Assembly (NCBI GenBank): GCA_010015655.1
Contig: ML976667.1
Coordinates: forward strand, 809,941-873,940
Source of the DNA: Bimuria novae-zelandiae CBS 107.79
Lineage: Eukaryota; Ascomycota; Dothideomycetes; Pleosporales; Didymosphaeriaceae
Direction: 5' to 3'
Length of the DNA stretch: 64,000 nt
The notes beneath the pieces were generated by a model. That model saw nothing but the letters and a program-made list of their open reading frames with translations. It was not told where the DNA came from and ran no database searches. The translations under genes and the position numbers were made by a program. Below, one piece after another: positions 55,301 to 64,000 of the stretch. Each line of letters opens with the position of its first letter. Within the stretch, counting starts at the first letter, position 1.

Positions 55301-55990
55301 AGTCTCACATACTACCTAAAGGGTTAACAAGATCTAGAAAGCTATCTTAGAAGAGTAGCAGCTTCTTTATTAACACATACTGGTCAGCATACGTAGCAGC
55401 CTCAGCTATAGCATTAAAAACACGATTTCACTACACCGAGCTACCTCCTGAGCCGCGTTTCTACAAAGATGTGATAAGGATGCCATCTCCACACAAGGAA
55501 GGCTTTCTCTAAGCGATGCAATAAGAAATTAACAACGTGAAACGAAAAGGCACGTACGAGAGGATTACTTAGCAGGAGTTAAATCTGCAAGACTAAGAAG
55601 TTCTCCCGTTGATGTGGGTCTTTAAGTTCAAGCTTGATAATCAAGGATACCTCACGAAATACAAAGCAACACTCTAACGCTGTGTTACAAAGTCAACAAC
55701 AGAAGCAGAGCTAGTCGCCGCATCGTCTGCAGGCACTAAACTGATCTGGTAGTGGAGAGTCTTCGAACAAATCGGCTTTAATCCAGATTATAAACGTCTT
55801 CTATACTGTGATAATTAGCAGACTATCCGACTTCTCACCTCTACTACGCCTCGTCTCAAGACTATTGTACGGCACGTCGATATCCATCATCACTGGCTTT
55901 GATAAGAAGCTTAATCTAACAATATTAACCTCTTATATATCTAAACAACCTGTTAACTAGCTAACGGCCTCACCAAGCTACTGCCCAGAC
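52318..55990 (+). pseudogene. copia polyprotein of K: gag, protease, integrase, RNase H; RT core missing
   Basis: ATG 52318 begins MSKAISSIILQGPHNWELWI. Gag is readable to about 53200 with a knuckle CLCGDLHYWGQC. A decayed protease region is near 53490 and integrase near 54330-54800 (TKEQNGLVERSG-like, VVYLLNRTPTRLLG). RT starts normally (LPLMWVFKFKLDNQGYLTKY, about 55600), but after KYKATL-RCV it jumps to TKSTTEAELVAASSAGTKLI, the RNase H domain (about 55690). The whole RT catalytic body is therefore absent. The end ADGLTKLLPRQKHENW is typical. Many TAG codons as well. Confidence 0.85.
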
Positions 55991-56506
55991 AGAAGCACGA
56001 AAACTGGGTCTCTCTTCTTTATTTTCAACCTTTTCCTTCTTAATGAGCTTCCCCACAGTATAGTACTCTTCCTGGTTTTTCCCATGTGGTTTTTACAGGT
56101 TTAACGAGACTATACTTTACTCAGCTCTATCATGTACACAGCTCTACGCTGTACCCCTATCCTGTACTCAGATTCATGCTGTATTCCACTTCATACACAG
56201 AGCAAACATGCTCGCATCATGTATCAAGCTCCACCTACAAGGCTCATCAACCTCAGCACAGAACGCGAAGCAATCAGGATCTCAGTACTAGCTCTGGGAG
56301 ACGTCCTACTACTAGGGACGCCTGTAGTATAGAGCGAGATCCACCTACACTGCGACGGCGGACGGCTACCCACCTGGGACTGCACCAATACTGAGACTGG
56401 CACAAAAGCTAGGTTCTCGACCCCAAAATGCAGCTACCCTACAAAGGTAGAGGGGGATCTATAGCCAACATCAGCTTCAAACATGCGTTCGAACCTGAAG
56501 GGGGTG

Positions 56507-56686
56507 TGTAAGCAGCCCAGAGATATGTCACATGACGACACTAGTCTCATAAGTCAGCTCTATCTCTATATACGAGCCTCTGATCACTCCATGTACACAC
56601 AACACAACACAGAACAACACACAGAGCAACTCAGACAATTACACACACAATATACTACCTTCACACATACCACCCACCTGCTTACA
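56507..56686 (+). repeat. 3' LTR of element K
   Basis: 180 bp, partner of 52044-52223, followed by target duplication AAATC. Confidence 0.95.
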
Positions 56687-56803
56687 AAATCTAACGCTAA
56701 AAAGCCTAATTTACTAATAAATTTATTACCTAATTAGAAATTTCTTAATATTAATAATTTACGTATTTTTAAAGAGGCTAACTTACTTAATTTATACTTC
56801 TCC

Positions 56804-57034
56804 TGTCACGAAGGGTGGGTCGAGAGCTGACGATAGCCCTAGACAGCACTCGACAGCGCCTGACAGCACGCGACAGCGCTAGATTGGGCATGACAGCGCA
56901 TAACAGTGCTAGACTAGCGCTGTCAGGGTTTTCACTCTATTTATCCCCCTCGCCATAGCCCTTCTTTCCTCCCTAAGGGATCGCCTTAGTACTGTTGATA
57001 GATTGAGTGACCTACAGTCGGGGCCTTTTTTACA
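56804..57034 (+). repeat. solo LTR of the gypsy family at 59973
   Basis: 231 bp starting TGTCACGA and ending TTTTTTACA, with duplication TCTCC (56799-56803 and 57035-57039). Shares GGGATCGCCTTAGTACTG and the surrounding region with the LTR at 59973-60145. Contains irregular copies of a GACAGC-rich motif (56845-56930) that the other LTR lacks, which explains its greater length. Confidence 0.88.
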
Positions 57035-57039
57035 TCTCC

Positions 57040-57528
57040 GCTAATATTATAAACTATATAGTATATTATATAAATTAATATACTAAGACGCTCTAAGTAG
57101 TAACGCCTAATAATTATTATAATTAAAAACTAATATTTTTAGTAGAGCTTTATACGTACTTTTTAATTATTATTTATATAAATATTTACTAGAAGCCCTT
57201 ATTAGCGGAGTACTAAAAGCAAGGCTACTAAAATACTTTTATATATAAAATTAATAAGTTTATATCCCGCAAGCGTTAGTAATAGCTCAATTAGTACTTA
57301 TACTACATTAAGACAGAGTAGAGCTTTTACTCTTTATTTAGTTACGTTTAAAATTTATTTAAGCTACTTTATAAGCGCTTACTTTTATATTAATAAAATT
57401 ATTATAAAATTTACTAGACGTGCGTTAAAAAAAGTAATAATTAAAATAAAGTTTATATTTAAAAGCTATAAAATCTAGTGTTTAGTAAATAATATAGTAA
57501 TACTTAACTAGCTTTTTTATATCTATAA
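57040..57528. other. AT-rich RIP-type sequence
   Basis: Nothing readable in any frame. Probably the same old element as 51898-52043 and 59445-59972. Confidence 0.5.
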
Positions 57529-57733
57529 TGTCGGTTGACCGGGATTCATGAACGATGTACGCCCGAAGGTGTACACAAAGGGTTGAGCAGACACGTAGAT
57601 TGGTTCTGTAATGGTTGCTACCTCTCATCTCAGCTGAGATGAGAGGTTATAACCTCCTGCCAAGCCCTGCACGGATGTCACATGAGGTAAGCTCATGTGA
57701 CTCCGCACAAGGCTAGGAATCTACGTACGGACA
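57529..57733 (-). repeat. left LTR of the small LTR element
   Basis: 205 bp. Contains a perfect 28-bp palindrome at 57620-57647 centred on CAGCTG and a second inverted pair CACATGAG / CTCATGTG at about 57679-57700. RNA from it could fold into two hairpins. Confidence 0.92.
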
Positions 57734-57820
57734 CTGGCAACTTTTATCTTTGTCAATTAGCTGCCTGTGTGCCTCCTCCTTTCCTTCTCTCCCGGAGTGG
57801 ACCTTCTGTACTCCTCTCAT

Positions 57821-58206
57821 TGTAACAGGAACAATCGCTCGTCGACACGAGAACCCTTGGCCAGTCAAGACAGGATTCGAGATCATCCGAAAACCGACAC
57901 TCATCCGTATCGGACCAATTTCGGATCTATCAGACCGATGGGGAACTACGGATCCGATTCGGACCTATTTCGGATCCATCAGACCGACGGTCAACCTATG
58001 GCAGATATGTGCTAGCTAGCCATCTGGGAAGAGGTGTATTTAGAGGAGCTTGGGGCCTTTGTAGTTCAGTACCTTTTCCGTATCCTTTCGTACCAGGCCT
58101 ATAGGCACTTAATTCATTCGAGGCTACATTCTTATACACGCACTCCCATATGCCTCTGCTAGGAGATACGCCAACATCGATCCTTTGAGTGACCTGCGCC
58201 GATACA
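57821..58206. repeat. solo LTR nested in the small LTR element
   Basis: 386 bp, TGTAACAGG...CGATACA, with duplication CTCAT (57816-57820 and 58207-58211). It is the same family as 42204-42589, in opposite orientation. It sits just after the stop codon of the 123-codon gene. Confidence 0.92.
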
Positions 58207-58207
58207 C

Positions 58208-58579
58208 TCATTTAATGATATCTGCCAGCTTCTCAGCCTGCGTACGATTTGCCTTGCCCACAGGATACTGCCCGTGCTCTGCTAGAGCAAGAAGGAGTTC
58301 TCGCCGTATTGCACGGGGAAGGTTGTTAAAATCCTGTGTTGTCCATCCTTTAAAGTCTTCATTGTCCAGTAGTGCGTACTTCCCTCTTGGCAGCTCGCGC
58401 ATGTCGCTGAGGATATAGACTGCGTACGATGTTTGTTCTTGTTGTGTAGGGGGGCAGTTGTGCGTATCCAGGCGGTCGTGTAGAAGCTTCAGATCCACCT
58501 TTCTACGTAGGATTGTCTCAGAAACACGAGTAACCCCTGACAACTCTTTGTATCCCTTAGCGATGGAAGGAGGGGCCAT
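58208..58579 (-). CDS. hypothetical 123-residue protein of the small LTR element
   Basis: ATG 58579 (MAPPSIAKGYKELSGVTRVS) to TGA 58208-58210. An uninterrupted frame extends further upstream to 58978 but is low-complexity Pro/Ser/Arg sequence derived from the leader repeats, so I prefer this Met. Predicted as mostly helical and charged (RRKVDLKLLHDRLDTHN; WTTQDFNNLPRAIRRELLLA), with no zinc knuckle and no enzyme motif seen. It lies in the position of gag in the minus-strand element. The stop codon overlaps the target site of the nested solo LTR but was already present before insertion. Could be a reduced gag-like protein or a captured host fragment; function unknown. Confidence 0.5.
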   Translation of the reverse strand: MAPPSIAKGYKELSGVTRVSETILRRKVDLKLLHDRLDTHNCPPTQQEQTSYAVYILSDMRELPRGKYALLDNEDFKGWTTQDFNNLPRAIRRELLLALAEHGQYPVGKANRTQAEKLADIIK

Positions 58580-58639
58580 TGTGGGCGTACAGGAGCTCAG
58601 TGAGCGCGTTCCCGTGCGGTCGAGAGACAGAGAGGGGGG

Positions 58640-58770
58640 TTGATGAGGTCGATCGAGTCGATGGGGGTCGAGGTCGATCGAGAGGCGGAGGGGGGGAGGT
58701 GTTGATGAGGTCGATCGAGTCGATGGGGGTCGAGGTCGATTGAGAGGCGGAGGGGGGAGGTGTTGATGAT
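58640..58770. repeat. two tandem ~62-bp G-rich units
   Basis: Two copies of a unit with GTCGATCGAGTCGATGGGGG followed by GAGGCGGAGGGGGGAGGTG, starting near 58645 and 58707. They lie upstream of the 123-codon gene on the minus strand, in the element's leader. Confidence 0.8.
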
Positions 58771-58839
58771 CGCCTTTCGTGCGGGCGATCAGTCCCCAGG
58801 GGGGTGGTGTTGACGAGGCGGGCTGCTGATAGGGGCCCT

Positions 58840-59215
58840 CCTCTGCGTGGCTACGCACGCGGTAGGATCCTGCTCGACGGCCTGTCGTCTCCTCTGTGTG
58901 GCTACGCACACGGTAGATGACTGGATTCGCACAGCCTGTGTCAAACAGGAGACTCCGGGGCGCACAAAGGCTTGGCAAAGGGTCAACACCCTCTCTACGT
59001 GGCTACGCACGCGGTGGGTGTAGGCTTCAGTGCCAGGCTCGCTCTTGTGCAATCGGTTGATCCGGGAGCGCGTGCAAAGGCTCAGCTGCGAGCCCTCTCT
59101 GCGTGGCTACGCACGCGGTGGGTGTGAGCTTCTTTGTACGCTGGCGGTTTTGTCACACCTTGCCAATCTGTCTGTCAAGGACAGTGTCTTCTCTGCGTGG
59201 CTACGCACGCGGTAA
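58840..59215. repeat. five dispersed hairpin units in the leader of the small LTR element
   Basis: A unit close to CTGCGTGGCTACGCACGCGG occurs at about 58847, 58895, 58992, 59096 and 59192. Each contains GCGT-GGCT-ACGC, which can fold back. The sequences between the units are not related to each other. One unit has paired changes (TGTGTGGCTACGCACACG), with complementary bases altered on both outer arms. Confidence 0.82.
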
Positions 59216-59239
59216 ACAGTCTGTTGACAGACTGATCAG

Positions 59240-59444
59240 TGTCGGTTGACCGGGGTTCATGAACGATGTACGCCCGAAGGCGTACACAAAGGGTTGAGCA
59301 GACACGTAGATTGGTTCTGTAATGGTTGCTACCTCTCATCTCAGCTGAGATGAGAGGTTATAACCTCCTGCCAAGCCCTGCACGGATGTCACATGAGGTA
59401 AGCTCATGTGACTCCGCACAAGGCTAGGAATCTACGTACGGACA
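59240..59444 (-). repeat. right LTR of the small LTR element
   Basis: 205 bp, same palindrome at 59331-59358. This is the 5' LTR if the element is read on the minus strand. Confidence 0.92.
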
Positions 59445-59972
59445 TATAATAAATAACTTATTAATTTAATTAAAATTACTAACGCTAATACTACTAGTAG
59501 ATTTTTAACTTTAATAAAGTTTATTTTTATTACCTTTATACTTGCTAAGGATGCCGCTAGAGAAAGGCTTTTTTAGCTAGCTATTATATTATCTAGGATA
59601 ATGACCTTATTAATATAATATTTATACTTAAATATTTTAGATCTAATAGCATTAGTTACGCTAGGATTATTAGGATAATAAAAATAATAATAGAGAAGAT
59701 CTTTAAGTAGGCCACGGAGGTAGAACTCTAAATAAGTAGCGCACCTATCGCCTATAAAAAGCTATCTAAAGAGCGCTTTAATAGTAATTTTATGCGTCTT
59801 AAAACACACGCTTAATAGTCCCTAAAGTAGGGAGAAATACGCTAGGTGCTATTAGCATTAAAAAATACTAAAAGTAGTCTAAAAATAATTAAGTTATCTT
59901 TTTACTAGTATAGTAATAAATTATAAGTATTAACGTTATTTCTTAGTATAGTATTAACTTTTATATAGCTAC
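59445..59972. other. AT-rich RIP-type sequence
   Basis: Starts with the TATAA duplication. No readable domain. Ends at the gypsy LTR. Confidence 0.5.
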
Positions 59973-60145
59973 TGTCACGAGTCGTAGGTCGAGGGCCCTC
60001 GACGGCCCTAGTCCGCTCTAGACCAGCGCTATTCGGGCCTTTCGCCTATCTACTTCCCTCGCCGCAGCCCTTCTCTTCCCTCTCTAAGGGATCGCCTTAG
60101 TACTGTGGATAGACTGAGTCGCCCGTAGTTAGGGCGCTTTTTATA
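59973..60145 (+). repeat. 5' LTR of gypsy element L
   Basis: About 173 bp, shorter than the related solo LTR because it lacks the GACAGC-rich block. Right border inferred by comparison. Confidence 0.75.
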
Positions 60146-60185
60146 ATACGATCCCTTACCCCCTTATATCTAATTCACCTATACG

Positions 60186-63100
60186 ATGGAATCGACACGA
60201 AGAGTTACCTGCTAGACCTTAAAAATAGTAGGAGACCCTTAAAGCAGTTTACTACTCGCAGGACCCTCTAAATAAGAGTCTCTAATAGTTATAACGCCTA
60301 TAGAAGACCTAACGATACTTACAAACCTAGAGGAAGACCCCCCTACCGTTATAGGTAGTAATAATAACTAATAATTAGAGGAAGTTACCCTTTAAGAATG
60401 CCTAGGCGTGCTATAGCTCTAATAACGTATTTAGGAACTAGAGGCCTCCCTAATAGCAAAGCGTTACTAATCTAAAGGCAAGACCCTAGTTAGGAACAAG
60501 ATAATAACTACTAGCATTTCTAATAACTCCCTAAAGCCCGAGGAGGGTCACGGCAACCCAGACAAGGCCAAAGACATAAGCAATAACCTATTAAGTAATA
60601 GCTTAATAAAGAACGCGTCCTTAAGCTTAAATAATACTAGTTAAAACTAATTTAGGGCCTCCGAAAGCATCTAACGCCCGCGAAAGAAGGATAGACAAGG
60701 CCAGGCCTACACTAGTTATAATAAAAAACGTTAGATCTGAATAGCGGCTACTGCCCTAGACGTATAGCTATTAAAGCCGCTAAAACCCCCTTAATTTAAG
60801 GGCAAGGGTCGCAAGGAACTAAACTTATAAAAGAAGGCCTATAAGGACTATATTAACTTCTTACCTACCCTTAAAACTAATAAAGCGCAGGTTAGGTTCG
60901 TAGTAAGATACTTAGGAGATATATAACATAACTACTAGAACCAAATAGTCGCCAAGATCCTAGAGCAGAAGCGACACAGGAAAGTTACCTAGGACCTTTT
61001 ATAGTAGACTATAGTAGACTCCCTAAGATTAGCCTAGGAGCGAAAGAGTGCCGCTCGCCAAAAGATTAAGATAGCTAAATAAGGCAAGAAGACCCCTACA
61101 GAACTCCTTAACTACCTTAAGGACTAATAGGAGGAATGCGACCTAAAGAAGGCCTTAAATAATAATAATAAAGACTATATTAATAACTTCTACATAGCAC
61201 TAGACAAGAAAATCTAAGAACGCCTTAAACAGTAGCCGCGTAAATAGAAGAGTCTCTTTCGCTTAAAAGCAAAGGTAAATATGTATTAGCAAGCGTTAAA
61301 ACTTTATAAGTTAGGAAAATAATGTATATATAATGTTAATAACGACTTCCTTAACAAGCTAGCTAACAAAAGGCGCGATCGAAAGCGATCTAGGTTAAAT
61401 AACATAAGACTATATTAGCGACGCCACGATAGCAACCGTCGCGACAAGAATAGCAAAAAGAAGGCTTAGGTAATAGAGGATAAGAACAAAGACTAATGCT
61501 TCTACTACTATAAACTAGGCTATTATAAGGCGTCCTGTTCAAAGTACAAGGCTAAGGCGGGGAAAGACAAGCTATAAACTAGGAGGCCTAATAGTCTAGA
61601 GGCAAGATTAACTATAATAAGGGTTAATAATAACTAGTCGTAGCCATAAGGACCCCTAGGAATAGGAGTAGTAGCTTACTAATTGCGCTAGATAGTGAAG
61701 TACAGCATAAGGGCAACTAATAATAGATTAAAGCCCTAGTAGACTACAGAGCTAAAGCGAATTTCGTTAGTAATAATCTAATAAAGCGGTTAGGGATTGC
61801 GGTAATAATAATAAAAGGCAAACGCTACGTGGCGCTAAACAAACAAGACTTAGGCGTTCTAGGCCAGGCGAAGCTCCCCTACACTATTATAAATAGTCGC
61901 GGTAAAACTAAGAGCGATAGTTGCCTATTCATAGTTAGTAATATTAGTAGATTTAACATAGTCCTAAGAATGCCCTAGCTAGCAGAATAAAACCCTATCG
62001 CAAACTTCTATAACAAGACTATCTACTTCGCCCATGGGAAGCGCAAATAGACTAAGATCTTTATTAAATTAGTAGAAGAGTTTGCTAGCACGGCTAAAGA
62101 CATAGCAAATAACTATTTTGTTATATATACCACCCTAAAGGACACATTAGGAGGCCCACCCGGGACGCTACCTAAAGAATACTAGGGACAGTAAGAGAAA
62201 GCCTTCTCTAAAGAAGCCGCGAGCATCCTTGCCAACCATAGCCCCTACGAGATAAAGATCGATATTAAGGAAGGTAAGAAAGTGCCTTTTAGACCACTCT
62301 ATAGTCTATTAGAGTTAGAGTCGGCAGTTCTGCGCGACTATATCTAAAAGAACCTTAAATAGGGCTTTATTTAACTATTACGATTAAGCGCTAGGGCACT
62401 AATCCTTTTCACAAAGAAAAAGGATAGAGGCCTCCGCCTCTACATCAACTACAGGGGACTAAATGCAGTTATAATAAAGAACTAATACCTACTTCCCTTA
62501 ATATAGGAATCCCTTAACTAACTAGGGGATGCCTAGATCTACACTAAACTAGACCTAAGGGACGCCTACCACTGCGTCTAAATTAGGGCAGGAGATAAAT
62601 GGAAGACGGCCTTTTAAATAAGATATAAATAGTACAAATACATAATAATGCCTTTTAGCTTAATAAACGCGCCTACGACCTTCTAAAGCTATATTAACAA
62701 CACACTATTAGATCTTCTCGACATCTACTATATTATGTACCTCGACGATATCCTTATCTACTTTAAGACAAAGGAGGAACACATCCAGCACGTTTAAATA
62801 GTGCTAGAACGCCTTATTAAACGCTAGCTATACGCCAAACTATCCAAATGCGAATTCCACACACGTAAGGTGGGATACCTAGGCTTTATAGCATCCTTAG
62901 ACGGCGTAGAGATAGAGGAGGACCGCGTCGCCTCTATAAAAAATTAGCCTAAACTAAACTTAGTCTAAGTAGTTAGGATCTTCCTTAGCTTTGCTAACTA
63001 CTATTAAAGGTTTATAAAAGGATTCTCTCGAGTGGCGGCACCCCTTCACGCCCTAATAAAAAGGCTAGAGGGAGCCACTAAGGGCGAATAGTAATAGAGA

Positions 63101-64000
63101 CTTAAGGAATTAGTTATAATAAGCCTACTAAAGTAGGCTAAGGCCTCCTTCTACTAGCTAAAAGAGAGCTTTATACGAGGGCCCTTACTAGCCTACTTTA
63201 ACCCTAAAAGACCCTTAAGAGTGGAAACTAACGCTTTAGGTTTCGTAATCTTAGGTATTTTAAGCCAACCGTAACTAGACAAATATAGGAAGCTATAATA
63301 GCACCTAGTTACTTTTTATTCGCGCAAGATAAACCAGGCAAAACGAAACTATAACACGCATAATAGTAAGTTACTAGCAATTATTAAAGCTTTTAAGCAT
63401 TAGCAACACTACTTAAAGGGTGTTAGTAAGAAGGTTAAGCTTTTAACTAACTATGCTAACCTGCAAGGGTTCATGTCTATAAAAGTCCTAACTAGATAGT
63501 AGGCAAGGTGGGCCAAATAGCTCGCAACGTTTAATTTTAAAATTAAACACTATCTAGAAAGGATAAATCCCGCTAATAGACCATCGCGGAGACCCAACTA
63601 TAAGTTAGAGGAGAAAATAAGCTTAGGCAGGATAGGCAGTTCCTAGTAAAGACTTCTTAAGGCCCTACAGCACAAGTTATAGCTAAAAGGCAACGCTTTA
63701 GACAAAGCAGGCGTGGCAGGCAGCCCACAGCCACTAAAGCAGGCAAGAAGCCCTAGACTAGTGGTAGCGACGAGGATCGCTAGACCTAGAACGTTAGCGA
63801 CTAAGGAGGTAATAGTAAATAATTTAGTAAGCGCTTACCCTATAGTAGAGCTATTAAAGAGAAATAGCTAGGGGGACGAAACTATAGAACGAATCCTCTA
63901 GTACCTCTAAGGGCCAGAGATGGCAAAGCCGGAATGGCTAAAGCGCTAGATAATTAGACTGGCCAACCTATTACGGTACGAGAATAGGCTATACGTGCCA
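60186..64000 (+). pseudogene. gypsy gag-pol polyprotein, RIP-dead
   Basis: Gag probably starts at ATG 60186 (MESTRRVTC then TAG). A CCHC-type knuckle, decayed, is near 61498-61545 (CFYYYKLGYYKASC). Protease is likely near 61680-61960. RT at about 62280-62960 has VPFRPLYSLLELE, LFTKKKDRGLRLYINYRGLN, LDLRDAYHCV, MPFSLINAPTTF and the intact active site MYLDDILIYF (about 62735-62764). RNase H at about 63190-63500 follows ANYY-RFIKGFSRVAAPLHAL. It has many TAG codons at Trp and Gln positions. The order and motifs fit fungal chromovirus-type gypsy elements. Confidence 0.82.

Larger units (their letters stand above)
52044..56686 (+). mobile_element. Ty1/copia element K with two LTRs and a deleted RT core
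   Basis: 180-bp LTRs at 52044-52223 and 56507-56686 (TGTAAGCAG...CTGCTTACA), flanked by AAATC (52039-52043 and 56687-56691). Total 4,643 bp, short for copia. Right after the 5' LTR the sequence GTTATGAGCC is complementary to the anticodon arm of initiator tRNA-Met, suggesting a half-tRNA primer. Confidence 0.95.
57529..59444 (-). mobile_element. small LTR retroelement (TRIM/LARD-like) with one short gene
   Basis: 205-bp LTRs at 57529-57733 and 59240-59444 (TGTCGGTTGACCGG...ACGTACGGACA) are nearly identical and flanked by TATAA (57524-57528 and 59445-59449). Only 1.5 kb lies between them, of which 391 bp is an inserted solo LTR and its target duplication. No protease, integrase, RT or RNase H. 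It would need enzymes from another element. Unlike its surroundings it shows almost no RIP. Confidence 0.9.
59973..64000 (+). mobile_element. Ty3/gypsy retrotransposon L, RIP-degraded, cut by right window edge
   Basis: A 5' LTR at about 59973-60145 (TGTCACGAG... to TTTTTATA, the final CA probably changed to TA) is followed by gag and pol on the plus strand in gypsy order, RT before RNase H. The integrase and the 3' LTR lie outside the window. The solo LTR at 56804-57034 is a relative. Confidence 0.85.

Noticed and set aside
58840..59215. CRISPR-like spaced repeats
   Set aside because: Eukaryotic context, irregular spacing, foldback units inside an LTR element's leader and no cas genes.

Overview
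The window reads as a transposon-rich block of a filamentous ascomycete (Pezizomycotina) chromosome. Host genes have short GT-AG introns of about 40-120 nt. The repeats carry dense CA-to-TA and TG-to-TA changes that turn Gln and Trp codons into TAG or TAA while CpG stays common. That is the signature of repeat-induced point mutation (RIP). A Dothideomycete would fit but cannot be proven from this sequence alone.

Layout. 1-8468 is repeat: a Ty1/copia remnant that runs off the left edge, a Tc1/mariner-like fragment, and one pogo/Fot1-like element nested inside another. 8471-12793 is a host island with a decayed SprT-like metalloprotease gene and an apparently intact cytochrome P450. 12794-39132 is a 26.3-kb block of five pogo-like elements (D, E, F, G, H), all inserted within a host stretch of only about 62 bp starting 73 bp upstream of the P450 start codon. 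These five contain further insertions: a LINE inside a pogo element inside D, a complete copia element inside E, and two solo LTRs plus another pogo element inside F. 39133-41528 is host sequence with an F-box-like gene remnant and a coiled-coil gene. Pogo elements follow at 41531-44008 and 45117-46889, separated by host sequence. 46892-51605 is host sequence with an intact 481-residue MFS transporter and a hAT-type MITE. 51606 to the right edge is again repeat: solo LTRs, a copia element that has lost its reverse transcriptase core, a small LTR element with a 123-codon gene, and a Ty3/gypsy element that runs off the right edge.

The element borders are unusually well resolved. Eleven pogo-like elements can be recognised; nine have both ends placed directly beside TA duplications. 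Three LTR elements, five solo LTRs and the MITE have matching target duplications, and the LINE has a 13-bp duplication. Removing pogo element A restores the reading frame of its host element B exactly. Ten of the eleven pogo elements carry a GC-rich terminal motif repeated in tandem at a 17- or 18-bp spacing, with a different motif in each element.

No rRNA, tRNA, CRISPR array or prokaryotic feature was recognised. The working host genes appear to be the P450 (oxidative metabolism) and the MFS transporter (uptake of small organic anions, by family resemblance). They are about 35 kb apart and nothing in the sequence links them functionally. Exon coordinates were worked out by hand from splice signals and frame continuity.
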